A DNA stretch of 64,000 nt, taken from Eutypella sp. D-1 (lineage: Eukaryota > Ascomycota > Sordariomycetes > Xylariales > Diatrypaceae). The translations under genes were made by a program, and so were the position numbers. Location of the stretch: contig JAJTTP010000003.1 in NCBI GenBank assembly GCA_023313575.1, positions 124,001 through 188,000 on the forward strand. The letters run 5' to 3'. The stretch's first letter is position 1, and every line of letters begins with the position of its first letter. The notes beneath the pieces were generated by a model that was not told where the DNA came from, searched no databases, and saw only the letters and a program-made list of their open reading frames with translations. Below are positions 31,093 to 43,064 of this stretch, piece after piece.

Positions 31093-31715
31093 GGGAATTT
31101 TCTTTCTACAGTCACCTAGGTGTCGCCCAGAATGGATTGTAATTCTGGGATACTTCTCCTGAGGAGTACCGTTCGAGAAATCGAAACCTCTGCTTGTTGG
31201 AATACAGACCAAGGACTTTTCGTGTTCGAGCCAGTGTCCGAGCGTAAATTCATCAAAGTATATAACCGCTCAAAAAGGAAGAAAAAAAAAAAGAAAAGAC
31301 CTACCGCATGAAACAGATACGATTATCATCGTATATTTCAAATGAAAAGTTGTGATCAGTACGTAGCCGAATTCAACGACCTACCAAAGGGATTGCGATG
31401 TGAAAAAGTTCAAGTTCTACGAACCACAGAGCCGGTCCTTGCATGTAGTGATGGCGTTTAGGGGATTGTTTTTACCGCTTAGGTGAAGCGTTTTAGCGCA
31501 CCTAACCACTGAAATTTATAGCGCATTTTCTTTTTTTCGTGCTCTGCTTTCCTCAACACACACTCCTATTTCTATTGAACCCGAAAGAATAGCACACCGA
31601 AAAAATAGGCAGGATATCCGATCCCGAACTCGCCTTCAAAGCCCTACTACGTCACACATCTAACCAGAGCTATTTCCATTTCGCGGGGTTCGTGTGTGCC
31701 GCTCCCAGTCGTCCA
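31093..31715. other. Intergenic between PhyH-type gene and DHFR
   Basis: Spacer of 623 bp between two plus-strand genes. It contains a poly-A/AAG tract near 31275-31300 and a partial inverted repeat with TTAGGTG and CACCTAA arms near 31479-31506. No ORF is supported. The DHFR promoter should lie in the last 200 bp. Confidence 0.45.
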
Positions 31716-32502
31716 ATGTCGAGCGAGTCAGCCCCGGAGATGCTACCCCCCGAGCTGACGCTCATCGTGGCGGCCACCCGCAACATGGGGATCGGGCGCG
31801 GGGGCACTCTGCCCTGGACCGGTCTCAAGAGGGAGATGGCGTACTTTGCGAGGGTCACCAAGCGCCTCCCAGCTACCGTAAGTATTTTTTTTTTCTCTTT
31901 CCTCTACCAACTCTGCTAACCCCCTCTGCACCCGCTCCCCCTTTTACTTGTACAAAATCTATAGGTCTTGGCATATATATATACCAGTACTAAAACCAAA
32001 GACACAGACGCAACCGCCGGCCATGAACGCGGTTATCATGGGGCGCAAGACATGGGACAGCATCCCGCCCAAGTTCCGGCCGCTGAAGGGCCGCCTCAAC
32101 ATCGTCATCAGCCGCTCGCATAGCTCGGCGCCGGCGCCGGCGGCCGACCTCGACACCGGGACAGACGCCGTAAAGGTCGGTTCACTGGAGCAGGCCGTCG
32201 AGTACCTGAGGTCAGGCGGCGCGGGAGTGGGAACAACGCGAGCGTTCGTCATCGGCGGCGCGCAGATCTACGCCGCGGCCCTGCAGCTGAAGGAGGCGCG
32301 GCGGGTGTTACTCACGAGGATCACGGATGATTTTGAGTGCGACACGTTTTTCCCCCTCGCACTGTCCGAGGAGGAGGCAGCGGAGGGGTGGGCGCGGAGG
32401 TCGAAGGAGGAGCTCGACGCCTGGACCGGCGAAACGGTTCCCGACGGCGTGCAGGAGGAGAATGGGACGAAATACGAGTTCCAGATGTGGGAGAGGATTT
32501 GA
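31716..32502 (+). CDS. DFR1: Dihydrofolate reductase
   Basis: NADPH-dependent reduction of dihydrofolate to tetrahydrofolate for thymidylate, purine and methionine synthesis. Exons 31716-31877 and 32008-32502 are joined across a 130-nt intron (GTAAGT...ACACAG, with a TACTAAA branch-like site), giving 218 residues. DHFR motifs appear in order: IVAATRNMGIGRGGTLPW (substrate and NADPH loop), MGRKTWDSIPPKFRPLKGR, NIVISRS and FVIGGAQIYAAAL. The acceptor was placed at 32007 because it gives phase 0 and leads straight into NAVIMGRK. The start is the ATG of MSSESAPEM. The gene converges with CBP3. Confidence 0.93.
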
Positions 32503-32756
32503 TTAGGAATTGTCTAGCGTCTAATCTTTTCATCTGATAAACAAGGTCCTCCCTCCATGGTTCGCAGTCCGCACATAATGTCATGTTTTCTTTTTCTCCT
32601 TGCCATGCATGCTCCACCCCCTTGCGCTGTCCGTCTATCGTCTTATCATACACGCGTACATGCGAACCAGGATAGACTACTCCCAAATGCTGCCGGCCCC
32701 TGCCTCCTCGCCGGTCCCATCCAATGCAATATTTTTAACAACTCATATACACACTG

Positions 32757-33914
32757 TTATTGGGTGGCCTTCTGGGTTTTCTCCTGGGCCTTTTCCTGGG
32801 CTGGTGGTGGCGCTGGTTGTCGTTGCGACGGATTTAGATTGGCCGCCTGTAAGGATGACGGTAATGTCAACGGCGCGGGTAGCACGTCCTCAAGCTCCCG
32901 GGCGGGGACGTCGACGAGCCTGAGCTCGTTCTTAGCAGGCCACTTGAAGACGATCTGGGCCTTGCCGAAGAGAACCTGGTCAGGAAACTGGTCGAGCATC
33001 TTAAAGCAGAGGCGCATCCAGCTGACGATGGCAGCGAGGACGCGGAAGTCAACGTCAGGTTGGCCCTTGAAGATGTTGCGCCAGATGGCAGCGGCGAGGA
33101 CCGCGTCCCCGCGCGCGATCCCTTCGTCGTACGCCACGATGGCCCCCCGCCACTGCACGAACAGATCCTTGAGGTACCGGTGCCGCACCATCCGCGATGA
33201 CAGCCCGTGGCTCGTCGCCATTCGGTCTTCCGCGTCGAAGAAGAAGTGGTCCACCAACTGCCGCTGGAACAACGACGCCATCTCCGGCTCCAGGTTCCGC
33301 ACCCTCGCGAATACCATATACATGTGTAGCATCGTCACCTGTGACCAAGTGCTGAAGGTCGCGGGTAGCTTGAAATCTGCGGGGTTTTTCGATCGACGTC
33401 AGCTCATGTAGTTAATTGTTGGAGAGTTGCTGGAATAGTTATAAGCTGCCTAGGCCTGCTTAGGTATCGTCAGGTCAGCCATACCATCATGCCACATCCC
33501 TCCGCCCTCGCCTATGTGCTCGCCCTCCTCTGTTTTGGGTATCGTGTCCGCGCTGACAGCAACTGGGTCGGTTTTGTAGTTCGCCTCCTTTGCGCACGCC
33601 TCAAAAATAGTCTCCGTTGCGTAAATGACCCGGTACGGCTGCATCTGTTTCCTGAATACCTTCCCCACCACTTCCGTGAATCGCTCCTTGAGTCGATCCT
33701 TAAATTTCGCAGTATTCCGCGGCGTGCTGCCGAACCTCCTCGTCTGTAGGGATCGTTGGCTTGGGGATGTCTGGTGGGGTAACTGTCGGGCTGTTGTTCT
33801 CGTGATGGCGGCAGCGACGGCGGCGACAGTGACGGCGCTTTGCACTTCCGTGAGGATATTCGCTTGTCGGCCAAGCAGGCCCAACTGGCGTCCGTAGCAA
33901 CTGCGGCAAGCCAT
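32757..33914 (-). CDS. CBP3: Ubiquinol-cytochrome c chaperone Cbp3
   Basis: Mitochondrial assembly factor that binds newly made cytochrome b with Cbp6 for complex III (family knowledge: ubiquinol-cytochrome c chaperone domain). Exons 33914-33485 and 33376-32757 are joined by a 108-nt GTATGG...CCGCAG intron, giving 349 residues. The junction produces GMWHDDFKLPATFSTWSQVT, as in homologues. The N-terminal 60 residues are rich in Arg, Ser and Ala with few acids, consistent with a mitochondrial presequence. The conserved core includes TMLHMYMVFARVR, FQRQLVDHFFFDAEDRM and YLKDLFVQWRGAIVAYDEG. The C-terminus is a Pro/Gln/Lys-rich tail after VFKWPAKNELRLVD. The gene is convergent with DHFR, with 254 bp between stop codons. 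Confidence 0.9.
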
Positions 33915-34322
33915 TGCTACCGTGCTGTTGCCCAGCTGCTACCCTGCCGGCTTTTATGACGCTTTGTGGTTACTAGACGGTATAGACGGTATATCCACCT
34001 GGATATACGAGTGGGGATGTCGACGAGAAGAGTAGGATGTACCCGGGAGTTAGTGTTGTAGCCCTCAGAGACCTTCACGTCATTATTTTTTTTATAGAAT
34101 CTTTTGATAAGATTGATAGATATGCACTTAACCGGGACAGGAGAGTTGATATGCAAATGCAAATAGGAATCTATCTGATCCACAACGTCTTGCTTTCAGC
34201 CAATCAGTGATGAGAGATTTCGCATCGAGGCATCTCATAGACAAGCCCCAACCCAGCAGCTCAGTCGCATGGGCTGCATGGCTAATACTTCGATATGCGT
34301 GCACATGTCTCTGGGTTTCATT
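33915..34322. other. Intergenic between CBP3 and CEM1
   Basis: Spacer of 408 bp between two minus-strand genes. It holds the promoter of CBP3 and the 3' region of CEM1. A T-rich stretch lies near 34085-34095. No ORF or RNA is supported. Confidence 0.45.
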
Positions 34323-35757
34323 TTAAAGATACCTAGAAAATACCAGCGTCGCATTGGTGCCACCAAATCCAAAGCTGTTCGAAATTGCTACATTCACCTT
34401 TTTCTCCTGTGCTGCAAGTGGCACAAAATTGAACTTGGGTTCGACATCAAGGTTGTGTAGGTTTAGCGTCGGGGGCACCGCGTTCTGTTGTATGATTACT
34501 TAGCTTTGTCTGGGACATCATAATCAGATAAGAGGTAGGGGTTAGAGCTTGCTCACCTCTGCTATTGCCAGAATACTAAATATCGCCTCGACAGCCCCAG
34601 CCGCTCCAAGGAGATGACCAATGGAACCCTTGGTGCTGCTAACAGTGACTTGATTTTCATTCGAGTAGCCCTCCGGTCCGGACATCAGACTATGAATAGC
34701 CAATGCTTCCGCGACATCGCCAACGGACGTTCCAGTGCCGTGTGCGTTGATGTAATCAACCTGGTTAGGTCTTAGTCCCGCATGCTTCAGAGCCTTTTTC
34801 ATCGCCAACAATGCGCCCGCCCCGTTTGACCGAGGGGCCGTCATGTGATGGGCATCAGCACTGGTCCCGTAGCCCTTGAGCTCCGCGTAGATCCGGGCGC
34901 CGCGTTCCCTAGCGTGCTCTAATTCCTCCAGCACGACTACGGCGGCGCCCTCGGACACGACGAAACCGTTGCGCTGGCGATCAAAAGGGCGGCAGCTTGC
35001 AGGTGGGTCATTATTGAAAGCGGTTGACAGGGACCGCGACCTCCCGAACCCGGCAAAGGTTAGGGGGTGTATGCAGGATTCCGCGCCCCCGGCCACCATA
35101 ACGTCGGCATCGCCAAAGGCGATGAAGCGTGACGCATCCCCTATCGAATGGGCGCCTGTCGTGCACGCCGTCGTCGCGGTGTGGTTCGGGCCCTGGAAGC
35201 CATACTTCATGGAGATGTGACCCGCGCCTAGGTTTATGAGGATTTGTGGCACGAACAGTGGCGAAACCTTTTTGTAGCCCTACGAAAGAAAAGAAGAATT
35301 CTTAGTATCCGGACACACCGCGAATAGAGCGCAACCTAGTGTTTACCTCTCTCTCGAAAGCAAGGCTAGTAGCGTATATCTCATCCAAGTTACCGATTCC
35401 GCTTCCTAGGCAGACTCCCGTTGCCTCCAGACTCTCCTGACTAGATGGAGCCCATCCGGCATCCTTCAGCGCCATGTCCGCGGCCGCGATTGAGTACTGC
35501 GAGAAAAGGGACATCCGCCGTTGATCTGTGGCGGACAACCAGTCATCTGCTCGCCAGAAGCCGTCGTTCGCTCCCGTGCCATTCTTGGGAACGATGCCCG
35601 CGACTGTGCTTGTGAGGTCGCGCCATTTATTGTGAGGCTTGAAGTCGGCCGTGCTCACGATGCCAGAGCGCCCGGCGAGAAGGTTAGTCCACGAACGTCG
35701 TACTCCCACGCCCAGGGGCGTGATGGCGCCAAGCCCCGTCACGACGACACGACGCAT
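34323..35757 (-). CDS. CEM1: Mitochondrial 3-oxoacyl-[acyl-carrier-protein] synthase
   Basis: Condensing enzyme of mitochondrial type II fatty acid synthesis, which supplies octanoyl-ACP for lipoate. Exons 35757-35347, 35279-34557 and 34484-34323 are all phase 0 and give 431 residues. The KAS triad is visible: C176 in [11 protein letters not shown]317 in [11 protein letters not shown] and H359 in [12 protein letters not shown]. The third exon, missed by simple ORF calling, encodes [18 protein letters not shown] and the closing glycine-rich loop [14 protein letters not shown]. Start taken at [16 protein letters not shown]; an upstream in-frame TTG exists but no ATG before a stop. The chain therefore begins directly at the catalytic fold with no clear presequence. 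Confidence 0.92.
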
Positions 35758-36913
35758 CGCTGTGCCATGCTCAACCAGTCTAGTCAAGCTGATGTTATTT
35801 TGATGGGGTGTCGAATTCTATAATTTGAATCGAATTGCTGGCACCATGCTTCTATACAGATAGGAATCCGGTTAAAGTTGCGACGTTGTAATTTCTTTAG
35901 TCTTCTTCTAATATGGAAAGTAGATATAAAGTGAGTTTGACTGTTGGTACGAAAATTCCATGGGATTGAACTGAGCCCCACAAATTATGAAATATTTAAG
36001 AGCGTCTTTAAGCTTTTAGTGAGGCGCCAGGTGCTTAACGTAGCAGCTATACCCCTTAGATCAGGAACACAGGGCAACTAAGGGTAGGAATCCGACGCAG
36101 TGGAACAGGTTACAGCACTAACCGCCAGTTGGATGCCTGTAGCTTCCTATTTCGTGTGTTCCTCTTCACCAAACCCCATCAAATCAGACATCTTCAGGGG
36201 AATCAAGAAAACTATATCCAATGTACAGCGGAAAGCATTTGCTTATAACATTAAGTATTATCACTGTCAATTTCTGTTCCGTCAATCAACACATTTCACT
36301 ACGTCATCTCGTGTAGACAGCTAAACAGCTACCGGAACTCCGGGAGCTTACGTACAGGGCAGGGAACACGTTTCAAATACTCTGATACTGCAGATCATCT
36401 CATCTTCAGGAGACAATCAGCACGTCACGGTCCAGCCTCACCAATTCGTACATAATCAGGCGCTCTATCATCATTTCAGAAGCAAGGAGGTTTCCACACC
36501 GAAAGCGTCTAGAGAGCAGTTATTGGTTGAAATATAACTTTCCCTGTAGAAGAACATCGTCGGATTTCATTGGGTCGCTTAGGATCCTCCATTCCAACCC
36601 GTCAAAATAGCTTCAACTTTGATCCTTCTTCGAAGCACTTTTCATATGCTAATAGCGGAGCCACCTTCTCCAACCCTATCATTCTTGAAGCAATTGCACA
36701 GGTCTTCGATTTAAGGCTTAGAGTGTTTAATTCCATTCATCTGGGTTAAGTACCCAGGGAGAGGAGGCTGGACCCACACTCCTTTGAGCCTGCTGTACTG
36801 TACTATCACAGTATCCACCGTTACGCTCTGTGCCCGAATCACATGGTACTCGATACGGTGCTTAGCAGGTAGTATTGGAACATCCGACCTCGGGTCGGTC
36901 TGGATGACTATAT
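35758..36913. promoter_or_regulatory. Divergent intergenic region CEM1 / OPT transporter
   Basis: The starts of CEM1 (minus) and the transporter (plus) face away from this 1.16-kb tract, so it holds both promoters. It is AT-rich with no protein-like ORF; 36711-36989 on the minus strand overlaps the transporter start and is a shadow. TATATATGAT directly precedes the transporter ATG. Confidence 0.45.
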
Positions 36914-39900
36914 ATGATGGAAGATGATCATGAGTTGGAAGAAATACGGAAAGATCCTGGCCCTCGGCTAGGGCCAGGGCAAGGCCCAAGTGTGTCGAGG
37001 TCGCACGTCGTCGTCGACGATGACATGGACGATGAAAGATGGGACGATTTCAGCGATGCAGGCGGTGACGGTTATGAAGAAGGGGAAGAACACGAGCGCC
37101 TATTAGATCCGAATGACCCCGACAAGGATCCCATAGAGCTACGGCGGCCTGCGACGGGCGGCCCGGCTATGTTTGATGATGAGGCTTCCTTGAAGGCCGT
37201 CGAGGAGCTCGAGGACTCGCCGTATGAGGAAGTGCGCGCCGCCGTGCGGAACTACGATGAGGATCTCCCGTGCAACACCGTTCGTGCCTGGACCATTGGG
37301 CTGTGCCTGGTCGTTGTCGGCGCCTCGGCGAACACCCTGTTTTCGCTGCGGAGTCCCTCCATCAGTCTCGGTCCTCTGATCGCACAGATCATATCATACC
37401 CAATCGGGCGGGCTTGGGAGCAGTTCATGCCACAGAAGCGTTACCGCACATTTGGAATTGACTGGAGTCTCAACCCTGGTCCTTTCAACGTCAAGGAACA
37501 CTCCATGTAAGTCGTCTCAGGATGCTGGTCCGTGAGTGGGCAGCGCAGGATTTCATTCAAAATCTGAGGTTTCGTTTATCCTGTGGCATACGTATATAGC
37601 CAGAAGCTGACTCATTATCGCAGTATTGTGGTCATGGCTGGTGTCTCCTTTTCCGTGGCATATGCGACAGACATAGGTATGCAAACGGATATTCGTTTGG
37701 GCTAGCCTATCCATGTCAAAGCAGAGAAGTAGACCGCTAACTAATTCGCAGTATGTATCGAGGTCCCCTTTACGTAACAGCCGGCAACTGGGAATTGCTT
37801 CCAACACCCATATACTATGAGAATCAGCTATGGGACACGAAGACGGGATACTAACCTCGTGTAGATACTTGCCCAGTTGATATTCTACAAGCAAGATTTT
37901 GGCATCGTGTTCCAGCTTCTGCTCACAATCTCTACCCAGTCGTTGGGCTACGGGATAGCGGGGATGATGCGCAAGTTCTTAGGTGAGTCACGCTTCAAGT
38001 ATCATCAGTGGAGTGTAGCTAATGATGGATAGTCTATCCGGCTTCTATGGTATGCATGAAAAGAGAAGTGAAGAAGATCGCTCGACCCTGAAACTGCAGT
38101 CTCGAGGCACACCCGAGCCTCCCTAGTTTGACCACAGTGCGCTGACGAACTTGTAGATTTGGCCTGGAAATTTGGTCATGGTGACGTTGATGAACGCCAT
38201 GTATGAAAAGCATCAGCCAACCGACCCGTCCGTCATCGGGGGATCGATGCCACGGTATAGGTGGTTCGGTCTGGTTACATTCTGCGCTTTTCTCTACTAT
38301 TTCATTCCGGGCTACTTTGCACAATTCCTGAGCGTCTTCGCCTTTCCGACGTGGATGGCTCCTCAGAACCCAGTGGTGAACCAATTGTTTGGAGGGGTGA
38401 CGGGTCTATCGCTACTACCGATTACCTTTGACTGGACACAGGTTGCTGGATACATTGGCTCTCCTCTTATTCCACCATGGTGAGTAACTATTCGTGCGGA
38501 GGGCAGCCATAGTTGTCTAACGAGTTGTTAAGGAATGCCATTGGAAACACACTCATTGGTGTGGTCGGGTTCTTCATCATCCTAGCCTCATTATTCCACT
38601 ATGGCGGTGTATGGTACTCACTGTACCTCCCCATGAGCGACTCGTCGACTTATGACAACACCGGCGCTATATATGATGTATCTCGAGTATTGAGTGCAGA
38701 CTTCACTCTAGATGAGGAAGCGTACAAGGCATACTCACCCCTATTCATCAGGTCAGACTACTCACATGCCTCTTTTGCCCCCTGTCCCTTTCTCTTACTT
38801 TGGAACCTAACCTGATACCCACCCAGCACGACTTTCGCTTTATCTTATGGGCTATCTTTCGCGGCCATCTCCTCTCTGATTGTCTACACCTATCTCCACC
38901 AGAGAAAGGCCATTTGGGCCCAATACCAGAACAGCACCAACGAGAAGCCAGACATCCACATGAAGCTGATGCGAAAGTATAAGGAGGCACCGACATGGTG
39001 GTATATGTCTCTGTTCAGTATCGTGAGTAGAACTTTCGATACCTATATACTGCATAAGGTCTCGCTAATGTGAGACTAGGTATTAATGCTTGGCTTCATT
39101 GCCGTCCTCTGGTACCCCACCAACCTGACGTGGTGGGCGTTCCTACTAGCCGTGCTCATATCCTTTGTGTTCGCTTTGCCAATCGGCATCATTCAGGCTG
39201 TAACCAACAACCAAATCGGCCTCAACGTCCTCACTGAGTTCATCTACGGATATATCCAACCCGGCAGGCCACTGGCGCTCATGATGTAAGAATCTCTTGT
39301 GTACTATGCTTCCTCTCTGACGTGCTGACCCGCTCAATTTTCAGTTTCAAAACTTTCGGCTACATCACGATGTAAGTATCCCTCACAAGCACGCATCCTT
39401 AGTTCGTCGATGCTGATGGTAGTCCCTTTGCTCCCCACCCATAGGTCTCAAGCCCTAAGTTTCGTCGGGGACCTCAAGTTTGGCCACTACATGAAGATCC
39501 CGCCGCGGACGATGTTCATGTGCCAGGTGGTCGCTACCACATTTTCGTGCTTCATCCAGATCACCGTCCTGAACTTTGCGCTTAACAACATCGACGGCGT
39601 CTGCGAGACCACGCAGCCCGAGCGCTTTACGTGTCCCGGCGGCCGTGTCTTCTTCTCTGGTAAAACATCTCCACCTCCCTTCCCCCTTCGCCCTTTTTTT
39701 CATCTTCTTCTATTGGCACTAGCTGACTCGGCCTCCTTAGCATCCGTGATCTGGGGGCTCATCGGGCCGGCACGCATCTTCTCACCGGGACAGGTGTACT
39801 CGGGGCTCCTGTGGTTCTTCGTGGTGGGGGCAGCGGCGCCAGTGGCGATCTGGTGGGCGGCGCGGCGGTGGCCGCGATCGGGGGCGGGCCACCTGATGGC

Positions 39901-40228
39901 GCCGCTGATCTTCGGGGGCGCGGGAGCGATCCCGCCGGCGACGCCGCTCAACTACCTGTCATGGGGGGTGGTGGGATACGCGTTCCAGCGGCGGATCAAG
40001 GACCGCTTCCCCGGCTGGTGGGCGCGCCTGAACTACCTCACGTCGTCCGGTCTCGACCTCGGCCTCGCACTCGGCACTCTCTTCATCTTCTTCGCCCTCA
40101 CCCTCACCGGCACCGAGGCCCCCCGCTGGTGGGGCAACACCGTCGTCCGCTCCACTATGGACTATCAGGGCACCGCCGTCCAGGCCAAGGTCCCGCCCGG
40201 CCAGACCTTTGGGCCCTCGACCTGGTGA
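36914..40228 (+). CDS. OPT-family oligopeptide transporter
   Basis: Proton-coupled small oligopeptide transporter of the plasma membrane (OPT family). Twelve exons give 821 residues: 36914-37506, 37624-37676, 37752-37762, 37865-37982, 38033-38049, 38157-38479, 38533-38751, 38827-39022, 39080-39285, 39345-39371, 39445-39659 and 39741-40228. The first 130 residues are an acidic cytosolic tail. Many membrane segments follow. Signature pieces are NPGPFNVKEH, STQSLGYGIAGMMRKFLVYP, NAIGNTLIGV and IIQAVTNNQIGLNVLTEFI. Two exons are very small, 11 nt and 17 nt. The 11-nt exon is inferred from two separate branch/acceptor signals and phase; its donor GTCCCC is weak, so this junction may be off by a few residues. 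Confidence 0.85.
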
Positions 40229-41361
40229 TGGGCGGACTGACTGACTACTTGTCAAAAGCTTACGCTTGCCATTCTACTCCCAGGCCGGGCTTATGAGGCG
40301 GATGCGAGGAAGTGCTGGCCGCGGAATTCGGCGGGTCGAGTTAGGAATGTACATTACGGCTACCTGAAGCCTAGCATTCTGCTCTCTCCGGGGCAGAAAT
40401 ACCAGTCCAGACGCGTTTGGGTCTGACTACCTGTAAAGTGCCAGCGCTGAGATAAAAGGAGAGAAAACCTTATGAAGAGTCGTCCAACGTTACATCGCAT
40501 ATTATATCACATCTACCAATCAATCTACTAATGCCCGCGGCGTGATGCGAACGAGCGAATAATCGACATCCGTAGCGGGGACACGACTGCGGAGGATCAG
40601 TGTATATACATATATATGGCGCGTATATAGCTCCAGGGGCTGGCAATCAATTGGCACGCAGATTTTCTACCTGTGTATGACATACCTAAATACTCACTTT
40701 ACAATAGGTGGACAAGCTGGGCACACCCAGCTTCTAGTACAGTATTCGTTGTCTACGACAAATCAGACACTTGTGCGATAAGGCTGTGGCGAATAGAAGA
40801 GCTTCGCTGAAAAGAGAGTTTCCATAACCCCGCCATCGAGCACATAGTTTGCTTGTCATTTGATCCCATTCGGTTCGGGTCATTGGGGGTTCATCATTTC
40901 AATTTCTCCTCTGTGTTGGTTGATATTAAACGTTGCTTCCTAAGAGATACTCTCTGTTGTCCGATCACGTTTCGTAGGGTAATAATAAAAAAACATCCTA
41001 TCGATTTTTGCTGGACCGAAATTGGTCCCGCGTCCGTTCCTTGACTGGCAAAACTCCGCAATGTAGACGACCTCCCTCGAAAAAGGAAAATACTCTGTCT
41101 GGGTCAGGGGCCCGGCCGTGGTGGTATAGTACAGATACATGCCGATTAGAACGAACCCTTGGGCATATCAAGTAACAAGTCAGAAGACGTACTAAGCCCT
41201 GTTCCGCGAAAAGACTCGTCTTAGAAACGATAGTGTACTATCCTCCATATGTATATCCTCAACTGCATTATCCGCCCATGACCTACGATATCTGTAGTCA
41301 CGGACTTCATTACCCGCTAAACTGACCAAGAAAGGAAAGTATGGCATCTGGAAAAGGGCGC
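40229..41361. other. Convergent intergenic region
   Basis: Lies between the 3' ends of the OPT gene (plus) and the CBM48 gene (minus). It contains a TATATACATATATATG stretch near 40610. No ORF is protein-like. It presumably holds both 3' untranslated regions. Confidence 0.45.
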
Positions 41362-43064
41362 TTAGGCCATCTGTTTGCCTCTCCAGAGACGTGACAGGGA
41401 ACCGCCGATCCAGTCCACGAACAAGAGATGTAAGAACGCCGTTAGCCAATTCGCCCGCTGCGTAACCTCGGGTAGAGTTTTATGAATAGACACGCGGCTG
41501 ATTGGGCGATCTATATTTCTCTTCCGGAGGCCATCTTCGTTATCGTGCTCACTTGGATTAGCGTCTCTGTCGTCTGTTTCCTGAGGAACGACAACGTCAG
41601 GACTAGCTTCCCGTACGTGGTTGACGGCGAGACCATTCGGGAGGGCGGTCTCGGCCGCATCGAACCGGTCCTCCTCTGGTTCAGGTGTGGGGCTGCAAAG
41701 GGGAGGTTCCACGATATGCGAATAGGGCTTATGCAGATGTTTAGCTGGTTCGGAAATCAACAGGTCGGCACTATCGAGGTTTCCTCCCGCCGGCCTTTCT
41801 CTGCTGGCATTGCACATAGCAATACCCTCATCGTCGTCACTGGCCGGGGATTCGACTTTGATCGCCGACTTTGGCGCAGGCCCTGGGCGCTCTACAGGAC
41901 CACCAACGCCATTCGGAACTCCTTCAACCAACTCCTCTTCATCTCCCGCCTGGGGTTCTTCGGCCAAAAGGGCGGGTGTCTGCTCCGCTGGAGTGGCACC
42001 CTGACTAGGAAATCCGGCCAGTTTATCATCAGGGCGTTCATCATCAGGACGCTCATCATCAGCACGCTCATCCTCATCTTCGGTAATGGCATTCAGCGAA
42101 CTAACGGAACCTCCCGAGACAGAAATTGAGCGCTTCCTCCTCTCGCCATGGGATTGCTGCTCTCCATGAGGATGTTGGCTTGCCTGAGGAACTGTTAGGC
42201 TCTGGCTATCAAGCGGGCCATCTGCTGGTGAGGGCTTCGAAGGATCCATGATCGAAGATGGCGCGATCCCCTGGGGGAAGGCCCGATCCTCATCTACACT
42301 GGACGAGAGCCGCCGAATCGTGGCGAAGATGGCCGCACTGTCAGAAGGGAATCTCTCGAGTAGCGGGTTGTCCACGTCTATATCGGGATCCTGAGCATAT
42401 TCATGTGATTTGCGATCAGAGAATCTGCGGGTCGGGAAAACGTCCGGAGGTGTTATAGGAACATCATCGTCTATCGCATCTTCCCCGGGAACTATGACAC
42501 ATTCGTGAGAGAACATGGGACATGCATGATGCGACGGTACAGCCTTATCGATATGATGATTTTCCGCCACACTGTCATCATCCGAAGGAGTGTCTGCTGT
42601 CTCAACGGCCTCCGGTTGACTTGCGGTTGCTGTTGAGGGCTCTTCCTGTAGAGCCTGGGAGACCGGCGCTTCGGGATCCTTATTAGTATTGGCAGTTGGT
42701 GCTTTGAGAGTGTTGTTCACGTTGCCCTGGTCATCCGTGACTAGCCGTCAATAGTCAGTATCTCTCGTCACTAGTAATGGCGAAGGGGATGCCTAGGATG
42801 GCAAATAGCAAATGACTTACCAGTTTCTGAACTCTCATCGACTACCCACCAATCTCCAGACCCTATCCGGAATTTGTACTGGATGTCGGAACCCTCGCTG
42901 ACATCGACAACCTTGGAGAAGACGTTCTGGCCATCTTCTCCCTCAGAGACGTCCATCTCGAGAGGATGCCATGGGGGGCTAGAAAAGTTACCAGCCACGT
43001 AGACGGGAGGAACGGTGTCGTTCCTCCGGTACGTCAGTTTCACGGAAACTTGAGGAGAAGCCAT
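41362..43064 (-). CDS. CBM48 (AMPK-beta-type glycogen-binding) protein with C-terminal hydrophobic segment
   Basis: Exons 43064-42821 and 42740-41362 are joined by an 80-nt GTAAGT...GCTAG intron, giving 540 residues. The first 90 residues form an early-set carbohydrate-binding module of the AMPK-beta/CBM48 type, with VYVAGNFSSPPWHPLEMD, YKFRIGSGDWWVVDES and VTDDQGNVNN over the junction. The aromatic Trp residues would contact glycogen (family knowledge). The next 400 residues are acidic, Pro/Ser-rich and probably disordered. The last 30 residues contain NWLTAFLHLLFVDWIGGSL and a basic end, suggesting a membrane-anchoring or amphipathic helix. No kinase-binding AMPK-beta C-terminal domain is present, so this is not the SNF1 beta subunit. 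Confidence 0.82.

Noticed and set aside
31479..31506. Inverted repeat TTAGGTG...CACCTAA
   Set aside because: Only 7-bp arms, expected by chance given how common TACCTA-like motifs are here.
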